Source: Candidatus Merdivicinus faecavium (GTDB lineage: Bacteria > Bacillota > Clostridia > Oscillospirales > Ruminococcaceae). From it: a DNA stretch of 46,231 nucleotides. The DNA is taken from positions 1-46,231 of the forward strand of contig DVKD01000003.1 of the NCBI GenBank assembly GCA_018716285.1, read 5' to 3'. The translations under genes and the position numbers were made by a program. A model generated the notes under the pieces. That model made no database searches, had not been told where the DNA came from, and was given only the letters and a program-made list of their open reading frames with translations. This document shows, piece by piece, positions 1 through 7,420 of this stretch (position 1 is the first letter of the stretch; every line of letters begins with the position of its first letter).

Positions 1-188
1 GGAAGCCTTTGAGGTTATTATACCATATCCGCAAATCCGCGAGGATTTGCAGGGCGGGCGCAGCCGCCCGGGTTTTGCGCCAGCAAAACCGGAGATGATA
101 CAATGTTCTCAAAGGGAATCCGAGAGGATTCCGAGGGGGACGGAGTTCCCCGCGCTTCCGCCAGGAAGCCTTTGAGGTTATTATACCA
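1..188. repeat. Hairpin-rich tandem element with 25-bp direct repeat
   Basis: The same 25-bp sequence (beginning GGAAGCCTTTGAGG) occurs at 1-25 and 164-188, a period of 163 bp. Between the copies lie consecutive perfect hairpins: 31-50 (8-bp stem, GCGA loop), 52-69 (6-bp stem), 71-90 (8-bp stem, GCCA loop), 115-132 (7-bp stem, GAGA loop), 136-151 (5-bp stem) and 154-169 (6-bp stem, GCCA loop). In addition CTCAAAGG at 108-115 is complementary to CCTTTGAG at 169-176, which would close the last three hairpins into a four-way junction. The window starts inside the element, so whether this is a true tandem array cannot be seen. No protein is encoded. Function unknown. Confidence 0.75.
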
Positions 189-207
189 CATTTTACCCGC
201 TTTGCAA
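180..207 (-). promoter_or_regulatory. Possible leftward promoter
   Basis: On the minus strand TTGCAA (202-207) and TATAAT (180-185) are separated by 16 bp. The promoter would fire leftward into the hairpin element, just past the YfhO stop codon. The TATAAT is part of the direct repeat, so another copy lies at 17-22, but without a good -35 box. It could drive a structured small RNA or the leader of a gene beyond the left edge. Confidence 0.4.
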
Positions 208-209
208 AT

Positions 210-2834
210 TTAACCGGCAAAATAAATCACGACCGGCACAATATACACAACCGCCGCCGCCCCGATCGCCGCCGCGTAAAAGAGCAGCAGCGCCGCCCGT
301 TTCGCACCCCTCGAGCGGGAAAGGATTCCCGCCAGCCGCACCGCGGGATAGAGGAGCAGAAGCCCCCCGAGGCTTAAGAGCATCCCCGTTTTGAGCCCGG
401 GCGGGAAATACCGGAGCTCCACCTCGTTTTCCCCTGCGCTGAGCGGGAGGGAGAGGTAGTTGCCCGCGGCGCGGGAGAGGGGGACCTCCTCCCCGTTTAC
501 ATAGGCGCGCCAGCCTTCGTCCCAGGAGAGCGGGACAAAGAGGGTCTGCCCTTCCTTTGCCGTGCAGGAGAGGGCAAAGCGGCTCCCGCCCCCTTCCAGC
601 TCCGCCCCTTGCGCCGTCTCGCAGAGGGAAGCGAGGACCTCCTCCCGCAGCCCGAAGAGCTCAAAGGATTCGGGCGCGATCGATTTGCTCAGCTCAACCG
701 AAATTTCCACCGTTTCGTCTGCAAAACTTCCCAGGCAGAGGATGCCGTTCTCGCTTTGCGCAGGGTATTCCCTGCGGAACACGCGGCCGTTGACAATAAT
801 CGTACAGCTCTTGTTGACCGATTCCGACAGGGCGTTGGAAGGGGCGGCGGCGCAGTCAAAGTAAAGGGTGACCGGCTCGCCGACCGCGACGCGCCAGGTG
901 ATCCGGCCCGTTTCCCCGCCTTCCACATAATATTCCCCGTCTGAAACGGTCAGGTTTTGGAGGCTGTCCGGCTGGCAGAGGAAGAAAAGCCCCTCCGCAT
1001 CCGGGAAAAGCGCGTCTGCGACCGCCTGCTGGATCTCCATCCGGGAGGCGGCGGGCAGCGTCTCAAGAAATCCCGGCTCCGCGCCGGTGACGACGGCGTC
1101 CGGCAGGTCATAGGGAAGCGCGCGGAACGCGTACCCCTCCTCCGTGCGGAAAATCTCGTACTCATTTGCGAGCAGCGCGTCGGAAAAGGCGGTGCCGCCG
1201 TGGCTCCCGACCTCCATCCAGTAGCCGGAATAGCCCAGCCGGCGCTGGGTGAGCAGGGTGGTCTCCGGGGTCAGCGAGGTGTAGTGGGCGAGCGTCTCAT
1301 ACCCCGCCGCGGAGAGGAGGTTGACATCAAAGTACTTGCGGGATGTTTTCACCCGGAAAAAGCCGTCTTCCTCGATCTCCCCGGTGAGGGAGAGGACCCC
1401 GGCGGCGTTCTGCTGATCGGTGGGCGCCGCGCCGATGTAGACGCCCGCGTTGAAAAAGGCTTCAGTCAGAATGAGCACAGCCGCCGCGCCGGTAAACACC
1501 CTGCGGGAAAGCACGCCGTTCTGCCAGAAGCCCAGAAGCAGCGTGAAGACCGCGGCCGCCGCCAGCAGCATCCCGAGCAGGGAGAAAAAGGAGTCCTGAT
1601 CCCCCCAGAGCGTCCTGCTGTAGGCGGAGAATACCGGAAGGTGGTTGGCAAGCATCCACAGAGTGAGAAACCCGTATCCCGCTGCCGCAGCCCCCAGAAT
1701 TGCCACCGCGGCCCTGCGGGAGCGCGCAGGGATTTCGCGCGGCGCAATTTCCCGCACGATCCAGAAGGAGAGCAGCAGAAGGATAAGCCCCGCCATATAG
1801 CCGTAGCGGGTGGGAAAGCCCTGGTAACTGCCGGTATGCCACATTTTGTTGATGGGGGCGACCAGCATGGGGATGAGGAAGAGGAGCGCCATCACTGCGG
1901 CAGCCCAGAAAAGCCCCGCCCGCAACCGTTTCCTCCGCAGGAAAAAGAGGGCCGCAAAGGGGAGCGCCGCCGTGAAAATGGTGGGAAGGGTGGTAAAGAT
2001 CTGCGCGCCAAGGGAACCGGCGCGCAGCCCTTCCGCCAGCCCGTCCCCCCGCGCCGAACGCAGCACCTCGAGAAGGGATGGGAGCCAGACGACGGCCGTC
2101 AGCAGCAGGGAAAGGACCGCGCCAAAGCCCAAAAGCAGCGCCGTCCGTCCCCGCCGCGCGCCCGCGTCCTGCAAAAGCCACAGCCCCCCGGCGAAGAGGA
2201 GGAAGAGCACGACCATATAGCTCAGGTAGTAGTTGACGGCGAGCATCGCCGAAAAGACGAGGACAAAGGGGAGAACCCTCTGCCGGGCCTCCAGCTCCCG
2301 CAAGGCGAGGAGCAAAAGCGGGAAGAGGGCCATCATGTCCAGCCAGACGATGTTCTGGTAGTAGAGGAGGGCGTAGCCCGAAAAGGCGTACAGCACCCCC
2401 ATCAGCACCGGCGGCACCGATTTTTCCCCGCCCGACAGCCGGCGGAACAGCAAAGAGCCCGTCCCCGCGCAGAGGGCCATCTTGAGCAGGACAAGCAGGT
2501 TCATAAACCACGGGAGATGCTCCGGTTTTACAAAGACCGCGAGCAGCGAGAAGGGGCTCGCGAGGAAGAAAAAGAAGATTCCCCAGAAATTGATGCCGCC
2601 CGCCGCTCCGCTGCGCAGCATGCTCCCCTCCCCGAGGAGGATACCCCGGAATTCCGCTGTCAGCGGGACGACCTGCTGGTTCATGTCGCACCAGGAGAGG
2701 CTTTTCTCCCCAAAGGGAAAAAGGCCGAAAGCGGCGTAGACAACGAAGAGCAGGCCGGCCGTCAGAAGCGGGGCGGCAAGCGCCCGTCCCGCCCGGAAGA
2801 GCGCGGGACGCGCCTTCTGAAAGGCACGGTTCAT
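210..2834 (-). CDS. YfhO-family multispanning membrane protein
   Basis: This 874-residue integral membrane protein resembles the YfhO family (bacterial membrane protein, GT-C glycosyltransferase-like fold). It starts with a transmembrane helix near residues 14-36 followed by an acidic extracellular loop, has about ten more hydrophobic helices through residue 450, then a large soluble domain (about 480-800) rich in beta-strand sequence, and closes with two C-terminal helices (about 812-832 and 847-873). Known YfhO proteins help glycosylate lipoteichoic acid or other envelope polymers; the substrate here is unknown. Its ATG overlaps the stop codon of the upstream SGNH hydrolase gene by four bases (ATGA), so the two are probably translationally coupled and may act together outside the membrane on a cell-envelope glycan (inference). 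Confidence 0.8.
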   Translation of the reverse strand: MNRAFQKARPALFRAGRALAAPLLTAGLLFVVYAAFGLFPFGEKSLSWCDMNQQVVPLTAEFRGILLGEGSMLRSGAAGGINFWGIFFFFLASPFSLLAVFVKPEHLPWFMNLLVLLKMALCAGTGSLLFRRLSGGEKSVPPVLMGVLYAFSGYALLYYQNIVWLDMMALFPLLLLALRELEARQRVLPFVLVFSAMLAVNYYLSYMVVLFLLFAGGLWLLQDAGARRGRTALLLGFGAVLSLLLTAVVWLPSLLEVLRSARGDGLAEGLRAGSLGAQIFTTLPTIFTAALPFAALFFLRRKRLRAGLFWAAAVMALLFLIPMLVAPINKMWHTGSYQGFPTRYGYMAGLILLLLSFWIVREIAPREIPARSRRAAVAILGAAAAGYGFLTLWMLANHLPVFSAYSRTLWGDQDSFFSLLGMLLAAAAVFTLLLGFWQNGVLSRRVFTGAAAVLILTEAFFNAGVYIGAAPTDQQNAAGVLSLTGEIEEDGFFRVKTSRKYFDVNLLSAAGYETLAHYTSLTPETTLLTQRRLGYSGYWMEVGSHGGTAFSDALLANEYEIFRTEEGYAFRALPYDLPDAVVTGAEPGFLETLPAASRMEIQQAVADALFPDAEGLFFLCQPDSLQNLTVSDGEYYVEGGETGRITWRVAVGEPVTLYFDCAAAPSNALSESVNKSCTIIVNGRVFRREYPAQSENGILCLGSFADETVEISVELSKSIAPESFELFGLREEVLASLCETAQGAELEGGGSRFALSCTAKEGQTLFVPLSWDEGWRAYVNGEEVPLSRAAGNYLSLPLSAGENEVELRYFPPGLKTGMLLSLGGLLLLYPAVRLAGILSRSRGAKRAALLLFYAAAIGAAAVVYIVPVVIYFAG

Positions 2835-3688
2835 TCCAGCGCGCCCTCGACGGTGTGGGTCAGCAGGTAGTCGAGCCAGACGCGGTAGGTGCTGACCCCG
2901 AAGTGCATCCCGTCGGCGCTCAGCTCGTCGGGCAGGCAGCCGTTCTCATCGGCGACCGCTTCGGAGACGTTCAGGTAAAAGCACCCCTTTTCCGCCGCCA
3001 TCTCGGCGATCATGCCGTTTAATTCGGTGATCCGTTCATTGGTGAGCAGCTCCTGCTCTAGGTGCTTGTCCGCCGTCACCGGCAGGATGGACTGGACATA
3101 GATCTCGGCGTCGGGGTGATCCGCCTGGAGGGCGTCAATAAGTTCCCCGTACCAGCCGATGATGTCGTCAAAATTGAGGAACGCCACCCCGTTCGAGCCC
3201 AGCATGATGTAAATCTTGGCCGGGTCGAGGGCGGCGGCCGCTTCTACCACCGTCTGTTCGGAGCCCTCCTCCCCGATGCATTCCCGGGTCAGGATGGTCT
3301 GGGGATTGATGCCGGTGTCGGCGAGGACCTGCTCCCGGGGCAGCAGCTCATAGGCGGCCAGCCCGTCGGTCAGCGAATCCCCGATGAAGATGGCGTCGTC
3401 AAAATAGCTCTCGTCCGCGGCCGCGCTCTCCGGCACCGGCTCCCCGAGGAGGGCATCCGCCGCGTCGGCGGCACGGTCGGCGGTATTGGAGGCATCCTCT
3501 TCGGAGGAAGGCTCCGAAGCTGCGGCGGACGATTCCGGCTGGGAGGACGAATCCTGCCCGGATGCGGAGGAATCTCCCGCAGAAGAGCTTTCCCCGATGG
3601 GGGTCAAAACCTCCCCGCCGCAGGCGGTCAGCGCGGAAATCGAGAGCGCCGCGGCCAGGAGGGCGGCGAAAATGCGAAGCTGTTTCAT
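2831..3688 (-). CDS. SGNH/GDSL-family lipoprotein hydrolase
   Basis: The 285-residue product begins with a lipoprotein signal peptide; the lipobox LTAC puts the lipidated cysteine at residue 23. A Ser/Glu/Ala-rich linker follows (about 30-85), typical of surface-tethered proteins. The catalytic domain carries the SGNH blocks: block I FIGDSLTDGL with the nucleophile serine, block III MLGSNG with the oxyanion asparagine, and a late block V DGMHFG with the catalytic histidine. Family members are O-acetylesterases or lipases acting on glycans or lipids. The ATG at 3688 follows GGAAGGATTTTT. The 3' end overlaps the YfhO gene by four bases, and the SDR gene ends 33 bp upstream. A role in removing acyl groups from an envelope polymer is plausible but unproven. 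Confidence 0.85.
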   Translation of the reverse strand: MKQLRIFAALLAAALSISALTACGGEVLTPIGESSSAGDSSASGQDSSSQPESSAAASEPSSEEDASNTADRAADAADALLGEPVPESAAADESYFDDAIFIGDSLTDGLAAYELLPREQVLADTGINPQTILTRECIGEEGSEQTVVEAAAALDPAKIYIMLGSNGVAFLNFDDIIGWYGELIDALQADHPDAEIYVQSILPVTADKHLEQELLTNERITELNGMIAEMAAEKGCFYLNVSEAVADENGCLPDELSADGMHFGVSTYRVWLDYLLTHTVEGALE

Positions 3689-3721
3689 AAAAATCCTTCC
3701 TTTTTGACAAAGATGGGCGGC

Positions 3722-4459
3722 CTAGAGGACCATGCCGCCGTTGGGGGCGAGAATCTGCCCAGTGATGAAATCCGACTGCGGCGACGCGAGAAACCAGACG
3801 GCCTCGGCGACGTCGGCGGGCTGTCCGGCCACCCCGAGCGGGGTCTCCCCGATAAGAGCCGCGGCGGCTTCCGGGGAGAGGGCGGCGTTCATCTCGGTCT
3901 CGATAAAGCCGGGGGAGACGCAGTTGACCTGGATGCGGGAGGGCCCGACCTCCTGGGCAAGCGCCCTGGTCAAAGCGATGACCGCCCCTTTGGCCGCCGA
4001 GTAGTGAACCTCGCAGGACGCGCCGACCTGCCCCCACATCGAGGCGATGTTGACGATCTTGCCCGCCTTTTTGCGGATCATGGGCGGCAGAAAGGCTTGG
4101 CAGCAGAGGAAGACCCCCTTGACGTCGACCGCGAACATCCGGTCCCAGTCCGCGTCGGTGAGGTCGGTGAAGAGCTTCTGCTGGGCGATGCCGGCGTTGT
4201 TGACAAGGATCTCGACCTCGCCGAGCGCCCCCTCCACCGCCGCCTTCATGGCGAGGACCTCCTCCCGTTTCGAGACGTCCGCCTGGACGGCAAAGGCCGA
4301 GCCGGGCCGCAGGCGGTTGAGCTCAGCGGCCAGCTCTTCGGCGGCGCTGGCAGATTTCTGGTAGTTTATGGCGACCCGGCAGCCGCCCCGCCAGAGCCGC
4401 AGGGCGGTCTCCCGCCCGATGCCGCGGGAAGCGCCGGTTATGAGCGCGATTTTTTCCAT
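3722..4459 (-). CDS. SDR oxidoreductase, probable EF-P 5-aminopentanone reductase (YmfI-like)
   Basis: This 245-residue short-chain dehydrogenase has the NAD(P)-binding TGASRGIG at residues 8-15, NNAG at 87-90, and the catalytic residues Ser140, Tyr153 and Lys157. The stretch SMWGQVGASCEVHYSAAK is, from memory, characteristic of the Firmicute YmfI group, which reduces a 5-aminopentanonyl modification on elongation factor P; a FabG-type 3-oxoacyl-ACP reductase is the main alternative. The reading frame stays open further upstream, but the ATG at 4459 is chosen because GGAAAGG lies 8 bp before it and the SDR homology begins there. A TGCTATGAT extended -10 element lies upstream at 4500-4508 on the minus strand. 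The SGNH gene follows after 33 bp. Confidence 0.8.
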   Translation of the reverse strand: MEKIALITGASRGIGRETALRLWRGGCRVAINYQKSASAAEELAAELNRLRPGSAFAVQADVSKREEVLAMKAAVEGALGEVEILVNNAGIAQQKLFTDLTDADWDRMFAVDVKGVFLCCQAFLPPMIRKKAGKIVNIASMWGQVGASCEVHYSAAKGAVIALTRALAQEVGPSRIQVNCVSPGFIETEMNAALSPEAAAALIGETPLGVAGQPADVAEAVWFLASPQSDFITGQILAPNGGMVL

Positions 4460-4844
4460 CCGATCATCCTTTCCGGGAAACGCGATTTCGCTTCTCCCCA
4501 TCATAGCACATTTCCCCCGCGAAAAAAAGTGGAGAAAGGTGAATTTTTCCGTTTGTTTTTTCCGCTGTTTTGGGCCAAAACGCGCAAAAACTCCCCGGAT
4601 GGGGAGTTTCAAAGGGGGAAAAGCAGAATGCTGCCCCATTTTGTAGGGGCATTCATCCGCCCGGGGCGGATGAATACATTTGTCGTCCGCGTTGACGGTA
4701 AAACGTCCCGGATTGCAGGAAACGGGATGTTCTCCTCTTTTTTGCAAGGGCGGGAAGATATCGCGATAAACTGCGGGTCGGGAAACCCGACCCCTACATT
4801 TTTTCGGGAACGCTGCATCCTCATGTACAGGGGCGTCCTGCGCC
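4460..4844. other. Intergenic region with several short hairpin repeats
   Basis: No gene is evident here. The region holds a leftward terminator (4588-4609), an 11-bp perfect hairpin with a 3-nt loop (4651-4675) preceded by TTGTAGGGGC, a hairpin joining AACGTCCCG and CGGGATGTT, and a second repeat in the opposite orientation ending GACCCCTACA near 4775-4800. A third, weaker TACAGGGGCG occurs near 4828. These match other copies at 12.96, 14.98 and 37.23 kb. Confidence 0.7.
4588..4609 (-). terminator. Rho-independent terminator downstream of fbp
   Basis: On the minus strand AAACTCCCC and GGGGAGTTT form a 9-bp stem around a 4-nt loop, and the transcript continues into a run of five T. It separates the fbp transcript from the SDR gene. 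Confidence 0.65.
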
Positions 4845-6845
4845 TTACTCCCCGCCGTGATATTCCTTGATCGTCCCCCGGCGGTAGGCCGCGAGGAGCT
4901 GCCTGAGCCCCGCGATCTCCTCCCGGATCCGCGCGCCGTCGTCGGTGTCGGCGATCTTGATGCGCGACTCCCGCGTCTCAAATATTACGGAAGTTGATAA
5001 AATATCCTTATTATACCGGATGGCGTCGGCCACCCCCGCGAACGGCTCGTGGGAGGTGATGCGGATGCCGTGGGAGTTGTAGACCAGGGTGTAGCCCGCG
5101 ATGCCGGTCTTGGGCTGGTAGGCCCGGCAAAAGCCGCCGTCGATGACGATGAGGCGGCCGTTTGCCTTGACCGGGTTCTCGCCGTCCTTGCTGATGACCG
5201 GCACATGGCCGTTGACAATGTGGGAATATTCCCCGGAAAGGCCGAATTCCGCGAGGATCTTTAAGCAGGTTTCCTCCTCGTTGTTGTGGCGGTAATAGGG
5301 GTTCTTGCCTTCCTCGCAGAGGGCCTTGTCCCCGATGAGCAGCCGCTCGAAGGTCGCCATCTTGCCCCGCCCGAAGAGGGGGGAGCTGCTCCCGCACCAC
5401 AGAAACCAGAGAAAATCCTTGCCCTTCTGCCGCTCCGGGCTGTCGGGGCGGGCGTAGTAGCCCTGGCGGGCGAGGGTCTCGGTGTAGTCGATGAAGGCCT
5501 TGCCCGAGAGGGTCCGCCCGTCTACGTCAAAGCTTGTGAAGGAGCCGTCCTCCTCCATCGGGATGCAGCCGTGGAAGAGGAGGTTCTGGTTGCAGCAGAG
5601 GTACATCCCGCCCTTGGAGTAGAGGAACTTGATGTGCCGCTGCAGCTTCTCGCTCTGCTGGAAGGAGAAGCGGAGCTGGGACATCACCTCGGCCTCCTCC
5701 TCGGTGAGGCGGTAGGGGTCGGCCCGGTCGACGGTGGGGAAATCCCAGTCGCGGAGCTGGTACTCCTTCCCGTCGATCATGATCCTGCCGGTGTCGTAGT
5801 CGATCTTGTCGAGCAGCAGCCGGTGCTCCATCCGGAAGGAGGGGTTGCGCCGGATGGTCTGGCCTTCCAGCTTGAAGAGGATGATGGCGATGGCCTTGTG
5901 CATCCGGGCCGTCTGCTCGAGGTCGCGGGGGTTGTAGCGCCCCCCTTCCGCGGTCCGCGGCATAAAGCAGGTAAGGTCGGTCTTTCCGTACCGCTCGCTC
6001 GCAAAGAGGGCGAGCGGGCGCAGGCTGATGCCGTAGCCGGTCTCGATGACCTCGAGGTTGTTGTAGGTGATGCAGTTGTTTAGGACGTTGGCGATGCAGG
6101 TGCGGCTGCCCGCCCCCGCCCCCATCCAGAGGATGTCGTGGTTGCCCCACTGGATGTCCACCCGGTGGTGGGCCATGAGGGAATCCATGATGATATCCGG
6201 CCGAAGCCCCCGGTCGAAGATGTCCCCCACGATGTGCAGCCGGTCGACGACCAGCCGCTTGATGGCGGCGCAGATCGCGATGATAAACTCGTCCGCCCGG
6301 CCGATGTCGATGATGGTCGCGAGGATGTTTTCGTAATACTGCTCCTTGTTGAGGGCGTCGTAGCCGGTGTGGAGCAGCTCGTCGATGATCTGTTCGTACC
6401 CCTTGGGAAGGGCGTCCCGCACCTGGGCGCGGGTGTACTTGGAGGCGACCAGGCGGCAGATCTCGATGAGGCGGTTCAGGGTGATCTTGTACCACTCGTC
6501 CATCTCGGCGGCAGGGGTTTCCTCCCGGATCTCCTTGAGCTTCGCGTCGGTGTAGTAGATGAGGGTGGCGAGCACGGCCCGCTCTTTGGAGGAGAGGGAG
6601 TTTGCGTAGAGCGCGTCGACCTTCTCCTTGATGGCGCCGGAGGCGTTGTTGAGGATGTGGAGGAAGGCCTCGTGCTCCCCGTGCAGGTCGGACATGAAGT
6701 GCTCGGTGCCCTTGGGGAGGTTCAAATAGGCCTGGAGCCGGATGATCTCGGTCGCGGCCGCTTCGACCGATGGAAACTGCCGCGAGAGCATCCGCAGGTA
6801 GCGCAGGCTTTCGCCGGATTCGGTGAAAATGGCATCATTTGGCAT
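4845..6845 (-). CDS. fbp: Fructose-1,6-bisphosphatase class III
   Basis: The 666-residue protein matches the Firmicute class III FBPase, which hydrolyses fructose 1,6-bisphosphate to fructose 6-phosphate in gluconeogenesis. It belongs to the metallophosphoesterase superfamily: Asp53 and His55 in SDLHGEHEAF, then GDIFDRG, then GNHDILWMG supply metal ligands, with a further VNGHVPV motif near the C-terminus. The length is normal for the family. The ATG at 6845 lies inside the 3' end of the GNAT gene (11-bp overlap), so the two are coupled. A leftward terminator at 4588-4609 ends the transcript. Regulation is not visible; the enzyme is probably transcribed with the HI0933 flavoprotein and GNAT genes. 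Confidence 0.95.
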   Translation of the reverse strand: MPNDAIFTESGESLRYLRMLSRQFPSVEAAATEIIRLQAYLNLPKGTEHFMSDLHGEHEAFLHILNNASGAIKEKVDALYANSLSSKERAVLATLIYYTDAKLKEIREETPAAEMDEWYKITLNRLIEICRLVASKYTRAQVRDALPKGYEQIIDELLHTGYDALNKEQYYENILATIIDIGRADEFIIAICAAIKRLVVDRLHIVGDIFDRGLRPDIIMDSLMAHHRVDIQWGNHDILWMGAGAGSRTCIANVLNNCITYNNLEVIETGYGISLRPLALFASERYGKTDLTCFMPRTAEGGRYNPRDLEQTARMHKAIAIILFKLEGQTIRRNPSFRMEHRLLLDKIDYDTGRIMIDGKEYQLRDWDFPTVDRADPYRLTEEEAEVMSQLRFSFQQSEKLQRHIKFLYSKGGMYLCCNQNLLFHGCIPMEEDGSFTSFDVDGRTLSGKAFIDYTETLARQGYYARPDSPERQKGKDFLWFLWCGSSSPLFGRGKMATFERLLIGDKALCEEGKNPYYRHNNEEETCLKILAEFGLSGEYSHIVNGHVPVISKDGENPVKANGRLIVIDGGFCRAYQPKTGIAGYTLVYNSHGIRITSHEPFAGVADAIRYNKDILSTSVIFETRESRIKIADTDDGARIREEIAGLRQLLAAYRRGTIKEYHGGE

Positions 6846-7416
6846 AATCGGACCGCCTTTCGGGAATATTGGTTTGTGGGAAGGAGGTTTTGCGGCAGAC
6901 CATCAGCAAACAGTCCCGCCATTCCCCCTCGTGCAGCTCGTGGGCGGGGAGGAGCTTTTCTTTCCGGAAGCCGCAGCGCTCGTAGCAGCGGATCGCCCGC
7001 TCATTGCCGGCGTGAGGGTCGAGCAGCACCGCCTCGGCTCCCGCTTCTTCAAAAAGATGGGAAAGCAGCAGCCTGAGAAACCGCCGCCCCAGCCCCTTTC
7101 CCCAGAGGGACGGCTCGCCCAAAAACTGGTCGGCCGCCCAAAGCTTCTTTTCCGGGCCGTCGAACTGATACTCCGCCCGGCCCTCCCCGTCTAATGGGTA
7201 GTATTGCAGGTATCCCGCGGGAATACCCTCCCACTCGATGATGCAGCGGGAAAGCTCGCCGTCGAAAAAGTCCTCCCGGATGGCTTCGGGGGTAAAATGG
7301 GCGTCCCGCCCCTCGTAAAATTCCAGCACCCGGGGATCGGTCAGCCACCGGAGCAGGGTATCCGCGTCGCCGTCCCGAAGGGGCCGGACGGTGAGGGCAC
7401 CGTCTCGCAGCAGCAT
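6835..7416 (-). CDS. GNAT acetyltransferase resembling aminoglycoside 6'-N-acetyltransferases
   Basis: The 193-residue GNAT protein starts MLLRDGALTVRPLRDGD, has the acceptor-side GIPAGYLQYYPLD (64-76), the acetyl-CoA pyrophosphate loop around FLGEPSLWGKGLGRRF (98-113), and the C-terminal block DPHAGNERAIRCYERCGF (133-150). This combination is what AAC(6')-I enzymes show; many housekeeping GNATs are related, so substrate cannot be assigned. The ATG at 7416 lies four bases after the stop of the flavoprotein gene and behind GAGGGGGTGAGGGG. The reading frame is open upstream, but that part overlaps the flavoprotein gene. The 3' end overlaps fbp by 11 bp. Context gives no hint of a resistance cassette: no integrase, repeats or composition shift surround it. 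Confidence 0.75.
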   Translation of the reverse strand: MLLRDGALTVRPLRDGDADTLLRWLTDPRVLEFYEGRDAHFTPEAIREDFFDGELSRCIIEWEGIPAGYLQYYPLDGEGRAEYQFDGPEKKLWAADQFLGEPSLWGKGLGRRFLRLLLSHLFEEAGAEAVLLDPHAGNERAIRCYERCGFRKEKLLPAHELHEGEWRDCLLMVCRKTSFPQTNIPERRSDYAK

Positions 7417-7420
7417 CCCC

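Noticed and set aside
1-188. CRISPR array
   Set aside because: Only one repeated segment with a 138-bp gap made of hairpins; no regular spacers and no cas genes.
957-2870. 637-codon open frame on the plus strand opposite the YfhO gene
   Set aside because: Low-complexity Arg/Gly/Pro-rich translation without any known fold; it mirrors the codon bias of the minus-strand YfhO gene, which has membrane helices and a clear family match.
3722-4981. Long N-terminal extension of the SDR gene
   Set aside because: The extension crosses a terminator, repeats and the end of fbp; the SDR fold and a good ribosome site begin at 4459.
6835-7416. Mobile resistance cassette around the AAC(6')-like gene
   Set aside because: No integrase, attachment-site, inverted repeats or composition change; the gene overlaps its neighbours.
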